Source: Planctomycetota bacterium
Lineage (GTDB): Bacteria; Planctomycetota; Phycisphaerae; FEN-1346
Direction: 5' to 3'
DNA length: 9,451 bases
Assembly: GCA_026387055.1 (NCBI GenBank)
Contig: JAPLML010000545.1
Coordinates: forward strand, 1-9,451
Shown: one piece after another, positions 1-6,467 of the stretch
Numbering within the stretch: position 1 is the stretch's first letter
How the letters are laid out: every line of letters starts with the position of its first letter
Program-made: the position numbers and the translations under genes
Notes under the pieces: generated by a model
Seen by the model: only the letters and a program-made list of their open reading frames with translations
Told to the model about the DNA's origin: nothing
Database searches by the model: none

Positions 1-2
1 GG

Positions 3-2558
3 GCCGAGGCGGAATTCCCGCCGCCCCCGGCCGCCCCGGCGGCGCCGCCTGCGCCGCCCGCCGCGCCGACGCCGCCTGTGCCCCCGGCCGTCCCACCCAC
101 GACGCCGACGCCGGGCCAAACGCCCCCGGCTGCGCCGCCGACGGCCCCAACGCCGGGCGAGACGCCCCCGGCCGTCCCACCCACCACGCTAACACCGGGC
201 CAGACGCCCCCATCCGTCCCGCCGACCACAACGCCGGAGGAGCCCCCGCCGCCCCCCCACTTGCCCAGGAAGCCGCTCGAGGGTCCGATCCTCCTGAATT
301 TCAAGGATGCCTCGCTGCGCACGGTGCTTGAGTACCTTTCGGAGGCCGCCGGTCTGGTGGTGGTGGCAGACGCGGCCCTGGACAGCCGGGTGACGGTCAT
401 GAGCCGCCAGACGCTCAGCGTCGACGAGGCGGTGTCGGTTCTGAATACCGTGCTCAAGGAAAAGGGTTACGCGGCGATACGCAGCGGCCGGACCCTCAAG
501 ATCGTGACGCTGGACCAGGCGAAGAAGGCGGCGCTTCCCGTCCGCTCCGGCAGCGACCCCGACGAGATCGAGCCCTCCGACCAACTGGTGACCCACATCA
601 TCCCGCTTCAATACGTCGACGCGGCCCAGGTGAAGAGGGACCTGGCCACGCTCGTCCCCACGTACGCGGACCTGAGCTCCAACGCCAGCTCCAACACGCT
701 GATCCTTACCGATACGCAGACGAACGTCCGCCGGTTCGTTGAGATCATCCGCGCCCTCGACGCGCGGATGGCGGGCGTGTCGGAGGTCAAGGTGTTCCAA
801 TTGAAGTATGCCAATGCGGCCAACGCCGCACGGCTGATCACCGACCTGTTCAAGCCCGATCAGACCGCCCAGGGAGGGGGGAACCCCTTTGCCGCCATGC
901 GGCGCGCCTTCATGGGGCCGGGAGGGCCGGGCGGGCCGGGCGGGCGGGGCGGTTCGTCCTCCGACGACAGCGGCCAGGGCGGCCGCCAGCAGAAGATCAC
1001 CGCCTCCGCCGACGACCGCACCAATACCCTCGTCGTCAGCGGCCCGCCGGACACGCTGAGGGTGATCGAGGGCGTCGTCAAGGAACTCGACGCCAACCCG
1101 ACCGAGGAACAGGCGGTGTTCTTCTACCCGCTGAAGAACGCCACGGCGGTGAATATCGAAGGGGTGTTGAACAGCATCTTCGGCTGGTCGGGCACGACCA
1201 CCGGCAGGGCCACGACGCAGCGCCAGAGCCTCTCGATGCCGGGCAGGACAGGCTCCAATACGGGCAGCCGCGGCATCGGCGGATCGAGTTCCGGCAGGTC
1301 CGGCGCGGGCGGCATGGGCTCGAGCGGCATGGGCTCGGGCGGTTTCGCCTCCGGCGGCATGGGCTCCAGCGGCGCCGGCGCAAGCCGCTTCGGCTCAGGC
1401 GGCACCTTTGGCGGCGGGATGGGCGCCGGCATGCAAGGCCGGGGGAGCTCACGCATCTCGCCGACAACCGCGTCGGCCGCCTCCGACCTGGCGGGCCAGG
1501 TGTACGTTGTGGCCGACGCCGACACCAACTCGTTGCTGGTGACGGCGGCCACCAAGAATTTCGATAAGATCAAAGAAATCCTGGCCGACCTGGACCGGCC
1601 GGTGCCCCAGGTGCTCATCAAGGTCCTGATTGCCGAAGTGACGCACGACAACTCGCTCGACCTGGGCGCGGAATTCTCGATCCTCAACATGAATGCCGCC
1701 GGCACCAAGGGAGAAAAGTACGGCACAGACTTCTCCGTGGCCGCCCAGACCGGTGGGCTGGTCGTCAAACTGCTTCACGACGACTACACCGCGACCCTTC
1801 GGGCGCTCGCCACCACAGGGAAGCTCGATGTGCTCTCGCGGCCCTACATCCTCACCAGCGACAATCAGGAGGCGTGGATCCAGGTGGGGCAGTATGTGCC
1901 TTTCGTCGCCTACACCCAACTCACCGACACCGGCATCACGAACAATTCCTACCAGTGGCAGGATATCGGCATCATCCTGACCGTGATGCCGCACATCAAT
2001 CCGGACGGGTTGGTGATCATGGACGTATACCAGGAGATTTCGGACCTGACCTCGACCACCGTGCCCCTGTCGGGCACGACCACGGCGCGGGCGTTGGCCA
2101 AACGCGCCGCCCAGAGCCGGGTGGCCGTCCGCGACAGCCAGACGATCGTCATCGGCGGCCTGATGGCGGACCGCAGCACCGACACCGTGAGCAAGGTGCC
2201 CCTCCTGGGCGATATCCCAGGCCTGGGCGCGCTCTTCCGGCGGACGGTCACGACCAAGACCAAGACCGAGCTGCTGATCTTCCTCACGCCGCACGTGGCG
2301 ACGGTGCCCGACGATCTCAAGACTATGGCGGAGGACGAACAGGCCGGCGCCAAGGTGATCCGCGAAGCCGTGGAACCGGGCGCATTCGACGAACACATGA
2401 AGGGCATGCAGCGAGGCGCTGTCGTGCGTCCGCCCGGCGAGAAGGAACGGCAGTCTCCCGGGGCGAAGATCGACGCGCCGCCGCCTGCAAAAAAGGAGCC
2501 CGAGTCTCCTCCCGCCAAGACCGAGATCAATCCGCCCCCCGGCCGGAGCGCGCCATGA
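3..2558 (+). CDS. gspD: Secretin of a Type II secretion-like system (GspD family), 5' end outside window
   Basis: Secretins form the outer-membrane channel ring through which Type II systems or Type IV pili pass substrates. The frame is open to the left edge, so the true start and signal peptide lie outside; the GTG at 78 is only the first in-frame start codon. Numbering residues from that GTG, the order is: Pro/Thr-rich linker (1-68), N0 domain (about 70-143), N1 (172-229), N2 (235-339), N3 (344-508) and secretin core (509-742). The core shows the SRPYILTSDNQEAWIQVG segment, the VIGGLM motif near 691-696 and the VPLLGDIPGLGALF signature at 707-720, all classic for the family. N2 and N3 are each interrupted by a Gly-rich insertion (about 262-305 and 370-472). 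After the core comes an 80-residue tail ending in Pro/Lys-rich sequence. Its TGA overlaps the ATG of the next gene. The family call is certain; Type II versus pilus system cannot be decided here. Confidence 0.95.
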   Translation, partial: AEAEFPPPPAAPAAPPAPPAAPTPPVPPAVPPTTPTPGQTPPAAPPTAPTPGETPPAVPPTTLTPGQTPPSVPPTTTPEEPPPPPHLPRKPLEGPILLNFKDASLRTVLEYLSEAAGLVVVADAALDSRVTVMSRQTLSVDEAVSVLNTVLKEKGYAAIRSGRTLKIVTLDQAKKAALPVRSGSDPDEIEPSDQLVTHIIPLQYVDAAQVKRDLATLVPTYADLSSNASSNTLILTDTQTNVRRFVEIIRALDARMAGVSEVKVFQLKYANAANAARLITDLFKPDQTAQGGGNPFAAMRRAFMGPGGPGGPGGRGGSSSDDSGQGGRQQKITASADDRTNTLVVSGPPDTLRVIEGVVKELDANPTEEQAVFFYPLKNATAVNIEGVLNSIFGWSGTTTGRATTQRQSLSMPGRTGSNTGSRGIGGSSSGRSGAGGMGSSGMGSGGFASGGMGSSGAGASRFGSGGTFGGGMGAGMQGRGSSRISPTTASAASDLAGQVYVVADADTNSLLVTAATKNFDKIKEILADLDRPVPQVLIKVLIAEVTHDNSLDLGAEFSILNMNAAGTKGEKYGTDFSVAAQTGGLVVKLLHDDYTATLRALATTGKLDVLSRPYILTSDNQEAWIQVGQYVPFVAYTQLTDTGITNNSYQWQDIGIILTVMPHINPDGLVIMDVYQEISDLTSTTVPLSGTTTARALAKRAAQSRVAVRDSQTIVIGGLMADRSTDTVSKVPLLGDIPGLGALFRRTVTTKTKTELLIFLTPHVATVPDDLKTMAEDEQAGAKVIREAVEPGAFDEHMKGMQRGAVVRPPGEKERQSPGAKIDAPPPAKKEPESPPAKTEINPPPGRSAP
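96..221 (+). repeat. Three 42-bp tandem repeats encoding a Pro/Thr-rich linker
   Basis: Three in-frame 14-residue units are seen: PTTPTPGQTPPAAP, PTAPTPGETPPAVP and PTTLTPGQTPPSVP. They lie within the N-terminal linker of the secretin, and degenerate Pro/Ala codons continue left to the window edge. The unit length is a multiple of three, so copy-number change would alter linker length without breaking the frame. The linker probably connects the N0 domain to something upstream that is not in the window. Confidence 0.8.
1278..1442 (+). repeat. Gly/Ser/Met low-complexity coding repeat in secretin N3
   Basis: This stretch encodes about 55 residues made almost only of Gly, Ser, Met and Ala, with the DNA motif cggcatgggctc present three times. 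It sits in the loop of the N3 domain between its helix (ending near SIFG) and the conserved strand VYVVADADTNSLLV. In other secretins this N3 loop faces the channel lumen and is flexible. The repeats are imperfect and in frame, consistent with slippage-driven growth of a tolerated loop. Confidence 0.6.
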
Positions 2559-3025
2559 ACCGCCGCCTTGACCTCCTGGGCCTGGCCTGCGGCATGGCGT
2601 TGGCCGTGGTCGCCGCAGGTTGCCAGACCCAGGCGCCGTCGACCCGCAAGCCCGGTGACGTGGTCGACCCTTGCGCGGACCGCCTGCACGGGATCTGCGG
2701 ACGCCTGCTCCTTTACCACTCCCTGAACGGGAAACTGCCCGCCGACCTCGCCGACCTGAAGACCGTGGATTCGGCCCCCATGCCGCCGCTCTCCTGTCCG
2801 GCCTCCGGCAGGCCCTACGTTTACAACCGCGAGGGGCTGCCGGTTTCCGGCCGATCGGGCCGCCTGGTGTTGTACGACCCGGCGCCGACTCACTCAGGGA
2901 TGCGTTGGGGGATTCTCGCCGACGTGGCGGTCGAGAAGCCGCCCCTGACTGCCGGCGTCATCCTGCTGTCCGAGAGGCCGGTGTTCTCAGGAAGCAAACC
3001 GTCTCCAGGACCAGGGCAGCCATGA
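2555..3025 (+). CDS. Small putative lipoprotein, translationally coupled to the secretin
   Basis: This encodes 156 residues. The ATG shares ATGA with the secretin stop, with GGAG about 8 nt upstream, so translation is probably coupled. The N-terminus has two Arg, a hydrophobic stretch (about 7-21) and a lipobox-like AAGC with Cys23 as the predicted lipidated residue. The mature part has Cys40, Cys48 and Cys81. Its pattern, Cys...LLLYHSLNGKLPADLADL followed by CPASGRPYVY, recalls the globular region of pseudopilin-like proteins, but this is only a resemblance. I do not recognise a named family. Position right after a secretin suggests a role at the outer membrane with that channel, possibly as a pilotin or accessory lipoprotein (inference). 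Its last 68 bp overlap the convergent transporter gene. Confidence 0.75.
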   Translation: MNRRLDLLGLACGMALAVVAAGCQTQAPSTRKPGDVVDPCADRLHGICGRLLLYHSLNGKLPADLADLKTVDSAPMPPLSCPASGRPYVYNREGLPVSGRSGRLVLYDPAPTHSGMRWGILADVAVEKPPLTAGVILLSERPVFSGSKPSPGPGQP

Positions 3026-3821
3026 TGCACCCCGCGCCGAGAAGTTGAAGCGGCGAGAGCCGGTCTCCGCCAAGCCAGTACCCGAACAGCGCCGCGAACA
3101 CGGGTTCCATGGTCAGGATCACGGCGGTTCTTGCCGCCGAGAGATGCTGCTGGACCAGCGTCTGAATAAGGAACGCAAGGGCCGAGGCCACCGCTCCCGT
3201 CAGGAGCAGGGCCCACCACACGGCCTGCGAGGGCCAGCTCAGCGTCTCAAAGAACGGCCACGGGATCGCAAAGAGCACGGTCGTCGAGATCATCTGACCG
3301 AGGGCCAGCGCCCGCGCGTCGTGCTCTCGGGCGTAGCGCGAGAGCAGGGCTATGTGGACCCCGAAGGCCGCGGCACACCCCAGCGTCAGGAAGTCGCCCG
3401 CCTGCAACCGGCCCGGCATCTGGCCCGTCAGAATCGCCATGCCGGCCAGGCTGACCGCCAGGGCGAGGATCAGCATCCGCCCGGGGGCCACGCGAAAGAG
3501 AATCCACGCAAACAGGGGCGCGAACACCACGAACAAACCCGTGATGAGCCCGGAGTTCGTGACCGTGGTGTACCGGAGTCCAAGCGTCTGGGTCAGGTAG
3601 CCGGCCGCCATCGCCACGCCGATCCCCATGCCCACGACCAGCGTCCGGCGGTTCATCCGCTTGGCGCCAACGGGGGCCAGGCACGCCGCCGCGATCGCAA
3701 AGCGGATGGCCAGGAACCCCAGGACGCCGTACGCCGCGATGGCGTCCTTCACGACGACAAACGTCCACCCCCAGACCGCGGTGACCCCGACGAGCAGGAT
3801 GGTCAGCAAGACGCGTTTCAC
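2958..3821 (-). CDS. EamA / DMT-family inner-membrane transporter
   Basis: The product is 287 residues, the usual length for EamA (RhaT/YdcZ-like) drug/metabolite transporters with ten transmembrane helices in two repeated five-helix halves (about 4-135 and 142-280). Family features include the N-terminal VWGWTFVVVKDAI segment, AIRFAIAAACLAP, the GLRYTTVTNSGLITGL segment in half one and, in half two, SAARTAVILTMEPVFAALFGYWLGGD, which is very typical. These proteins move small metabolites or amino acids across the cytoplasmic membrane; the substrate cannot be predicted. The start is GTG with AAGGG about 8 nt upstream. It is monocistronic, convergent with the lipoprotein gene and divergent from the propeller gene. 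No clear promoter was seen upstream. Confidence 0.93.
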   Translation of the reverse strand: MKRVLLTILLVGVTAVWGWTFVVVKDAIAAYGVLGFLAIRFAIAAACLAPVGAKRMNRRTLVVGMGIGVAMAAGYLTQTLGLRYTTVTNSGLITGLFVVFAPLFAWILFRVAPGRMLILALAVSLAGMAILTGQMPGRLQAGDFLTLGCAAAFGVHIALLSRYAREHDARALALGQMISTTVLFAIPWPFFETLSWPSQAVWWALLLTGAVASALAFLIQTLVQQHLSAARTAVILTMEPVFAALFGYWLGGDRLSPLQLLGAGCIMAALVLETVCFLRTPASRTAG

Positions 3822-3945
3822 GGCAATCGCCCTTGTGCCCCGATTGTGAGGAGGAGAGTCTAACTTCCGGCGGGCCGGACGCCAGCGTTATCCCTGGAGT
3901 TGACGTCAGCTTGTGGTTGCGGGGTGGCACGGCCACTCGCCTTTC

Positions 3946-4070
3946 ACCACAACGCCACTTGACCTCGTGCGCGGCGGGTCTCCTGACCCACCGCGCGGCA
4001 ATCGCTCCCGGGCGGCAAGATAACGCACCTGCGCGGCGGGTCGGGAGACCCGCCGCGCGAAGTGGCGTTG
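3946..4070. repeat. Palindromic intergenic element, copy A (125 bp)
   Basis: Two hairpins lie here: 3969-3996 (12-bp arms with one mismatch, loop tcct) and 4031-4058 (perfect 12-bp arms gcgcggcgggtc, loop ggga). They are separated by a 34-nt spacer and are inverted copies of one motif. They are enclosed by outer arms at 3949-3960 and 4060-4071 (acaacgccactt and its complement, perfect 12 bp). Further out, 3927-3936 pairs with 4081-4090 (perfect 10 bp). The reverse complement of 3946-4070 aligns without gaps to 5498-5622, with about 103 of 125 positions identical by hand count. It is non-coding and upstream of the propeller gene. It resembles a REP- or MITE-like dispersed element. Confidence 0.85.
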
Positions 4071-4080
4071 TAGTACTTTG

Positions 4081-4152
4081 GTGGCCGTGCATTTCGCGCG
4101 AGGGCTGATGCACGGCCACGCAAAGGCGCGTGACCGTGCCACCCAAAGTGGC
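4081..4152. repeat. Series of overlapping inverted repeats (gtggccgtgcat family)
   Basis: Segment 4081-4092 pairs perfectly over 12 bp with 4108-4119. Segment 4110-4121 pairs with 4128-4139 with one mismatch, loop aaaggc. Segment 4138-4142 pairs with 4148-4152. The middle segment can therefore pair either way, and 4081-4090 can also pair with 3927-3936. Mutually exclusive pairing is geometrically possible, but most of the series lies upstream of the likely transcription start of the propeller gene, so it probably acts as DNA rather than as RNA. Confidence 0.7.
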
Positions 4153-4177
4153 AAAACGCACTGCCATTTGGTATAAG
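4148..4177 (+). promoter_or_regulatory. Candidate extended -10 promoter for the propeller gene
   Basis: The hexamer TATAAG at 4172-4177 (5 of 6 to TATAAT) is directly preceded by TGG, giving a TGn extended -10 element. A weak -35, GTGGCA at 4148-4153, lies 18 bp upstream and falls in the last arm of the inverted-repeat series. Predicted transcription would start near 4184, leaving a leader of about 45 nt. This rests on motif match only. Confidence 0.35.
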
Positions 4178-4215
4178 TTCTCCCAGCGAATCCATGAACC
4201 GCTTATTCTTGCGCG

Positions 4216-4222
4216 AAAGGGG
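4216..4222 (+). promoter_or_regulatory. Shine-Dalgarno that decides the propeller start
   Basis: AAAGGGG lies 5 nt before the GTG at 4228. The alternative in-frame GTG at 4222 would overlap this purine run and leave no spacing, so 4228 is preferred. Confidence 0.6.
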
Positions 4223-4227
4223 TGTCC

Positions 4228-5478
4228 GTGAGAAGCTTCTCCGCCTTGTCCCTGTCGCTACTCGGCGTGTGCCTCACGGCGCTCGGGCCGTCGCCTGGCC
4301 AGGCGCAGGAGTGGACCCGCTTCCGCGGCCCCAACGGCACGGGCCTGAGCGACGCGACCACCCTTCCCCTCAAGTGGACCGAGAAGGACTACCACTGGAA
4401 GGTCGCGCTGCCCGGCGGAGGGCACTCCTCGCCCGTCCTCTGGGGCGACAAGGTCTTCGTTACGAGCGGCGACACCGGCGCCCCGAAGACGATCCTTTCC
4501 TGCCTCAAGGCGTCGGACGGCGGCACGCTGTGGACGCGCGAGTTCCAATCCAAGCATCACAATATGAATGGCCTCAACAGTTACGCCACGCCCACGCCCG
4601 CCGTCGACGCGCAGCGCGTGTACCTGTGCTGGGTGACGCCGGAGCGGTTCAACGTGGCCGCCCTCGACCACGACGGCAAGGAAGTGTGGCGGCGCGACCT
4701 CGGTCCGTTCGTCAGCCAGCACGGCCACGGCGCCTCGCCGATCGTCTTTGAGGACCTGGTGGTCCTCCCGAACGACCAGGACGGCCGCAGCTTCCTCATT
4801 GCCCTCGAGGCGGCCACCGGCAAGACCCGCTGGCTCACGGAGCGGCGCTCGGTCAAGGCGGCCTACTCCACGCCCTGCGTCTTCCAGCGCGAGGGCGGGC
4901 CGGCCGAGCTCATCTTCACGAGCATGGCCCACGGCGTAACGAGCGTTGATCCGCAGACAGGCAAGGTGAACTGGGAGGTGGCCGGCGCGTTTCCCAAGCG
5001 GGTCGTGAGCTCCCCGCTGGCGGCCGCCGGCCTCATCTTCGGCCAGTGCGGCGAGGCCGGCTCGGGGATGCACGTCTCCGCCATCCGCCCCGACCCGAAG
5101 AGTCCGGAGATCGCCGCCAAGGAGGCGTACAAGATCACCCGCACCCCGCCCTACGTGCCCACGCCCGTGGCGAAGGGGGACCTCGTGTTCCTCTGGGGCG
5201 ACTCCGGCACGGTCACCTGCATCCGGGCCGCCACGGGCGAGGAGGTCTGGCGCGAAAAGGTCGGCGGCCAGTTCTACGGCTCGCCCGTATGCGTCAATGG
5301 GCGGCTGTACTGCATCTCGGCCAAGGGCGAGGTGGTGGTCCTTGCGGCGGCGGACAAGTACGAACTCCTCGCCCGAAACCCCCTGGGCGAACCCAGCCAG
5401 GCCACCCCCGCCGTCTCGGGCGGGCGGATGTACCTTCGCACCTACTCGCACCTGATATCGATTGGCGGCGCACGTTGA
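4228..5478 (+). CDS. Exported PQQ-like beta-propeller repeat protein
   Basis: The 416-residue product has a Sec-type signal peptide: Arg2, a hydrophobic core at about 5-20 and probable cleavage after GQA26. The mature protein opens with EWTRFRGPNGTG, the typical beginning of planctomycete PQQ-like (BamB-like) beta-propeller proteins. Blade-end motifs of the G-x-x-x-W type recur: DGGTLW 97-102, DGKEVW 149-154, TGKTRW 197-202, TGKVNW 244-249 and TGEEVW 336-341, each followed by a new strand set such as SSPVLWGDKVFV. The fold is well supported, but the family includes both enzymes and structural or binding proteins. I see no fused dehydrogenase cytochrome domain, so cofactor binding is uncertain. 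It probably acts in the periplasm. It stands alone on its strand and is bracketed by inverted palindromic elements. The GTG start follows AAAGGGG at 5 nt. Confidence 0.92.
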   Translation: MRSFSALSLSLLGVCLTALGPSPGQAQEWTRFRGPNGTGLSDATTLPLKWTEKDYHWKVALPGGGHSSPVLWGDKVFVTSGDTGAPKTILSCLKASDGGTLWTREFQSKHHNMNGLNSYATPTPAVDAQRVYLCWVTPERFNVAALDHDGKEVWRRDLGPFVSQHGHGASPIVFEDLVVLPNDQDGRSFLIALEAATGKTRWLTERRSVKAAYSTPCVFQREGGPAELIFTSMAHGVTSVDPQTGKVNWEVAGAFPKRVVSSPLAAAGLIFGQCGEAGSGMHVSAIRPDPKSPEIAAKEAYKITRTPPYVPTPVAKGDLVFLWGDSGTVTCIRAATGEEVWREKVGGQFYGSPVCVNGRLYCISAKGEVVVLAAADKYELLARNPLGEPSQATPAVSGGRMYLRTYSHLISIGGAR

Positions 5479-5497
5479 CGAGCCCCATTTGGCAGTG

Positions 5498-5622
5498 CGA
5501 CGCTACTTAGCGCGGCGGGTCTCCTGACCAGCCGCGCACGTGCGTTTTCTTGCCGCTGCGACGCATTTTCTACGCGGTGGGTCAGGAGACCCACCGCGCA
5601 CGTGGTCAAGGGGTGTTGTAGT
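5498..5622. repeat. Palindromic intergenic element, copy B (125 bp, inverted to copy A)
   Basis: Hairpins lie at 5510-5537 (12-bp arms, one mismatch, loop tcct) and 5573-5598 (perfect 11-bp arms, loop agga), with a 34-nt spacer when aligned to copy A. The non-palindromic spacer start, gtgcgtt-tcttgccgc, matches the complement of copy A, which fixes the relative orientation as inverted. The segment 5600-5622 matches the complement of 3946-3968 at 19 of 23 positions. It lies between the convergent propeller and phosphodiesterase genes. The first hairpin is followed by a short T-rich run (ttttctt from 5545), so it may also end propeller transcription, though that is weak. Confidence 0.85.
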
Positions 5623-5628
5623 ATTGGC

Positions 5629-5646
5629 CGTCCGCCGCGGCGGACG
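5629..5646. repeat. 18-bp perfect palindrome
   Basis: cgtccgccgcggcggacg is self-complementary. It sits 20 bp downstream of the phosphodiesterase stop (minus strand), next to copy B. It could be a transcript-end hairpin with a very short loop; no T-run follows on either strand. Confidence 0.5.
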
Positions 5647-5666
5647 CGTGTTCGAGGAACGCAGAT

Positions 5667-6467
5667 TCACCGTGCCACGTCGAGCGTCAGCCCATCATAC
5701 GCCAGCCGTATGCCGCCGGGGACCTCCGGGAACCTGGGCAAGGCGGCCTCGGTGGCGGCGTGGTCGAGGTTGTGAGTCATGTGGATGAGGTAAGCGCGGC
5801 GCGGGGCGAGGCCGCGGATGGCCTCGACCGCCTCGGCCACCGTGAAGTGCGTGGGGTGCGGCTTGTGGCGGAGGCCGTCGAGGAAGAGCACGTCCAGCCC
5901 GCGCAGTTTCTCCAGCGATTCCGGCGGGATGCCGCAGCAGTCCGGGCACCACGCCAGGGCCGCGCCGTCGGGGGCGTCGATCCGCAGGCCCGTCGCCGGG
6001 TACGTCCCGTGCCGGAGCGAGACGGGCGTGAGGCGGTGCCCGCCGATCTCAAACGGTTCCGTCAGGGCGTGCCACTCGACCAGGGGGATGCCGAAGAGGC
6101 CGTAGCCGGGGTCCGTCAGGGCATACTCGAAGATCCGGTAGAGCGAGTCGAGCGTGGCGGGCGAGGCGTAGACGGGAACGGCACGCCGCGAGAGTTCGGC
6201 ATATCGCCGGAGCTCGTCGAATCCCATGACGTGGTCGGCGTGGGCGTGGGTGAACGCCACCGCATCGACGCGATCGAGCCCGTGGGCGATGGCCTGGGCG
6301 TGCAGGTCGGGCGTGGTGTCGATGAGGAGCGTCTTCTCGCCCAGCCGGACGGCGGCGCTCGTGCGCAGGCGGCGGTTGCGGGGATCGGTGGAGGTGCAGA
6401 CCGCACATCGGCAGCCGATCATCGGCACGCCGTGGCTCGTTCCGGATCCCAGGACGGTGATGCGCAC
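5667..6467 (-). CDS. PhnP-like metallo-beta-lactamase-fold phosphodiesterase
   Basis: The product has 266 residues from the GTG at 6467. That start gives the family N-terminus MRITVLGSGTSHGVPMIGC, shares a G with the topA stop (TAGTG) and has GAGGGG 5 nt upstream; a longer frame upstream would run into topA. The metal ligands fit the PhnP pattern: H74-x-H76-x-D78-H79, H153, D176 and H229. A structural zinc site is suggested by C19-x-C21-x2-C24 and H232. In E. coli, PhnP hydrolyses cyclic phosphodiesters such as phosphoribosyl 1,2-cyclic phosphate during phosphonate breakdown. No phosphonate genes are seen here, so the substrate is open. The context instead couples it to topA, so it would be made as the second gene of that operon in the cytoplasm. 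Fold and metal site are secure; the specific reaction is inferred. Confidence 0.93.
   Translation of the reverse strand: MRITVLGSGTSHGVPMIGCRCAVCTSTDPRNRRLRTSAAVRLGEKTLLIDTTPDLHAQAIAHGLDRVDAVAFTHAHADHVMGFDELRRYAELSRRAVPVYASPATLDSLYRIFEYALTDPGYGLFGIPLVEWHALTEPFEIGGHRLTPVSLRHGTYPATGLRIDAPDGAALAWCPDCCGIPPESLEKLRGLDVLFLDGLRHKPHPTHFTVAEAVEAIRGLAPRRAYLIHMTHNLDHAATEAALPRFPEVPGGIRLAYDGLTLDVAR

Noticed and set aside
3900..3905. TTGACG on the plus strand as a -35 element.
   Set aside because: No matching -10 at proper spacing, and the next plus-strand gene is more than 300 bp away.
3833..4108. Short open frames across the palindromic region upstream of the propeller gene.
   Set aside because: They run through inverted repeats, have Arg/Ala-rich low-information products and lack convincing ribosome sites.
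4222..4224. GTG at 4222 as the start of the propeller gene.
   Set aside because: It overlaps the AAAGGGG ribosome-binding run; the GTG at 4228 has proper spacing and an equally good signal peptide.
3946..5622. The propeller gene with its inverted flanks as a composite transposon.
   Set aside because: No transposase or target duplication is visible, and the flanks are only about 82 percent identical. It is better described as two dispersed elements until genome copies are mapped.
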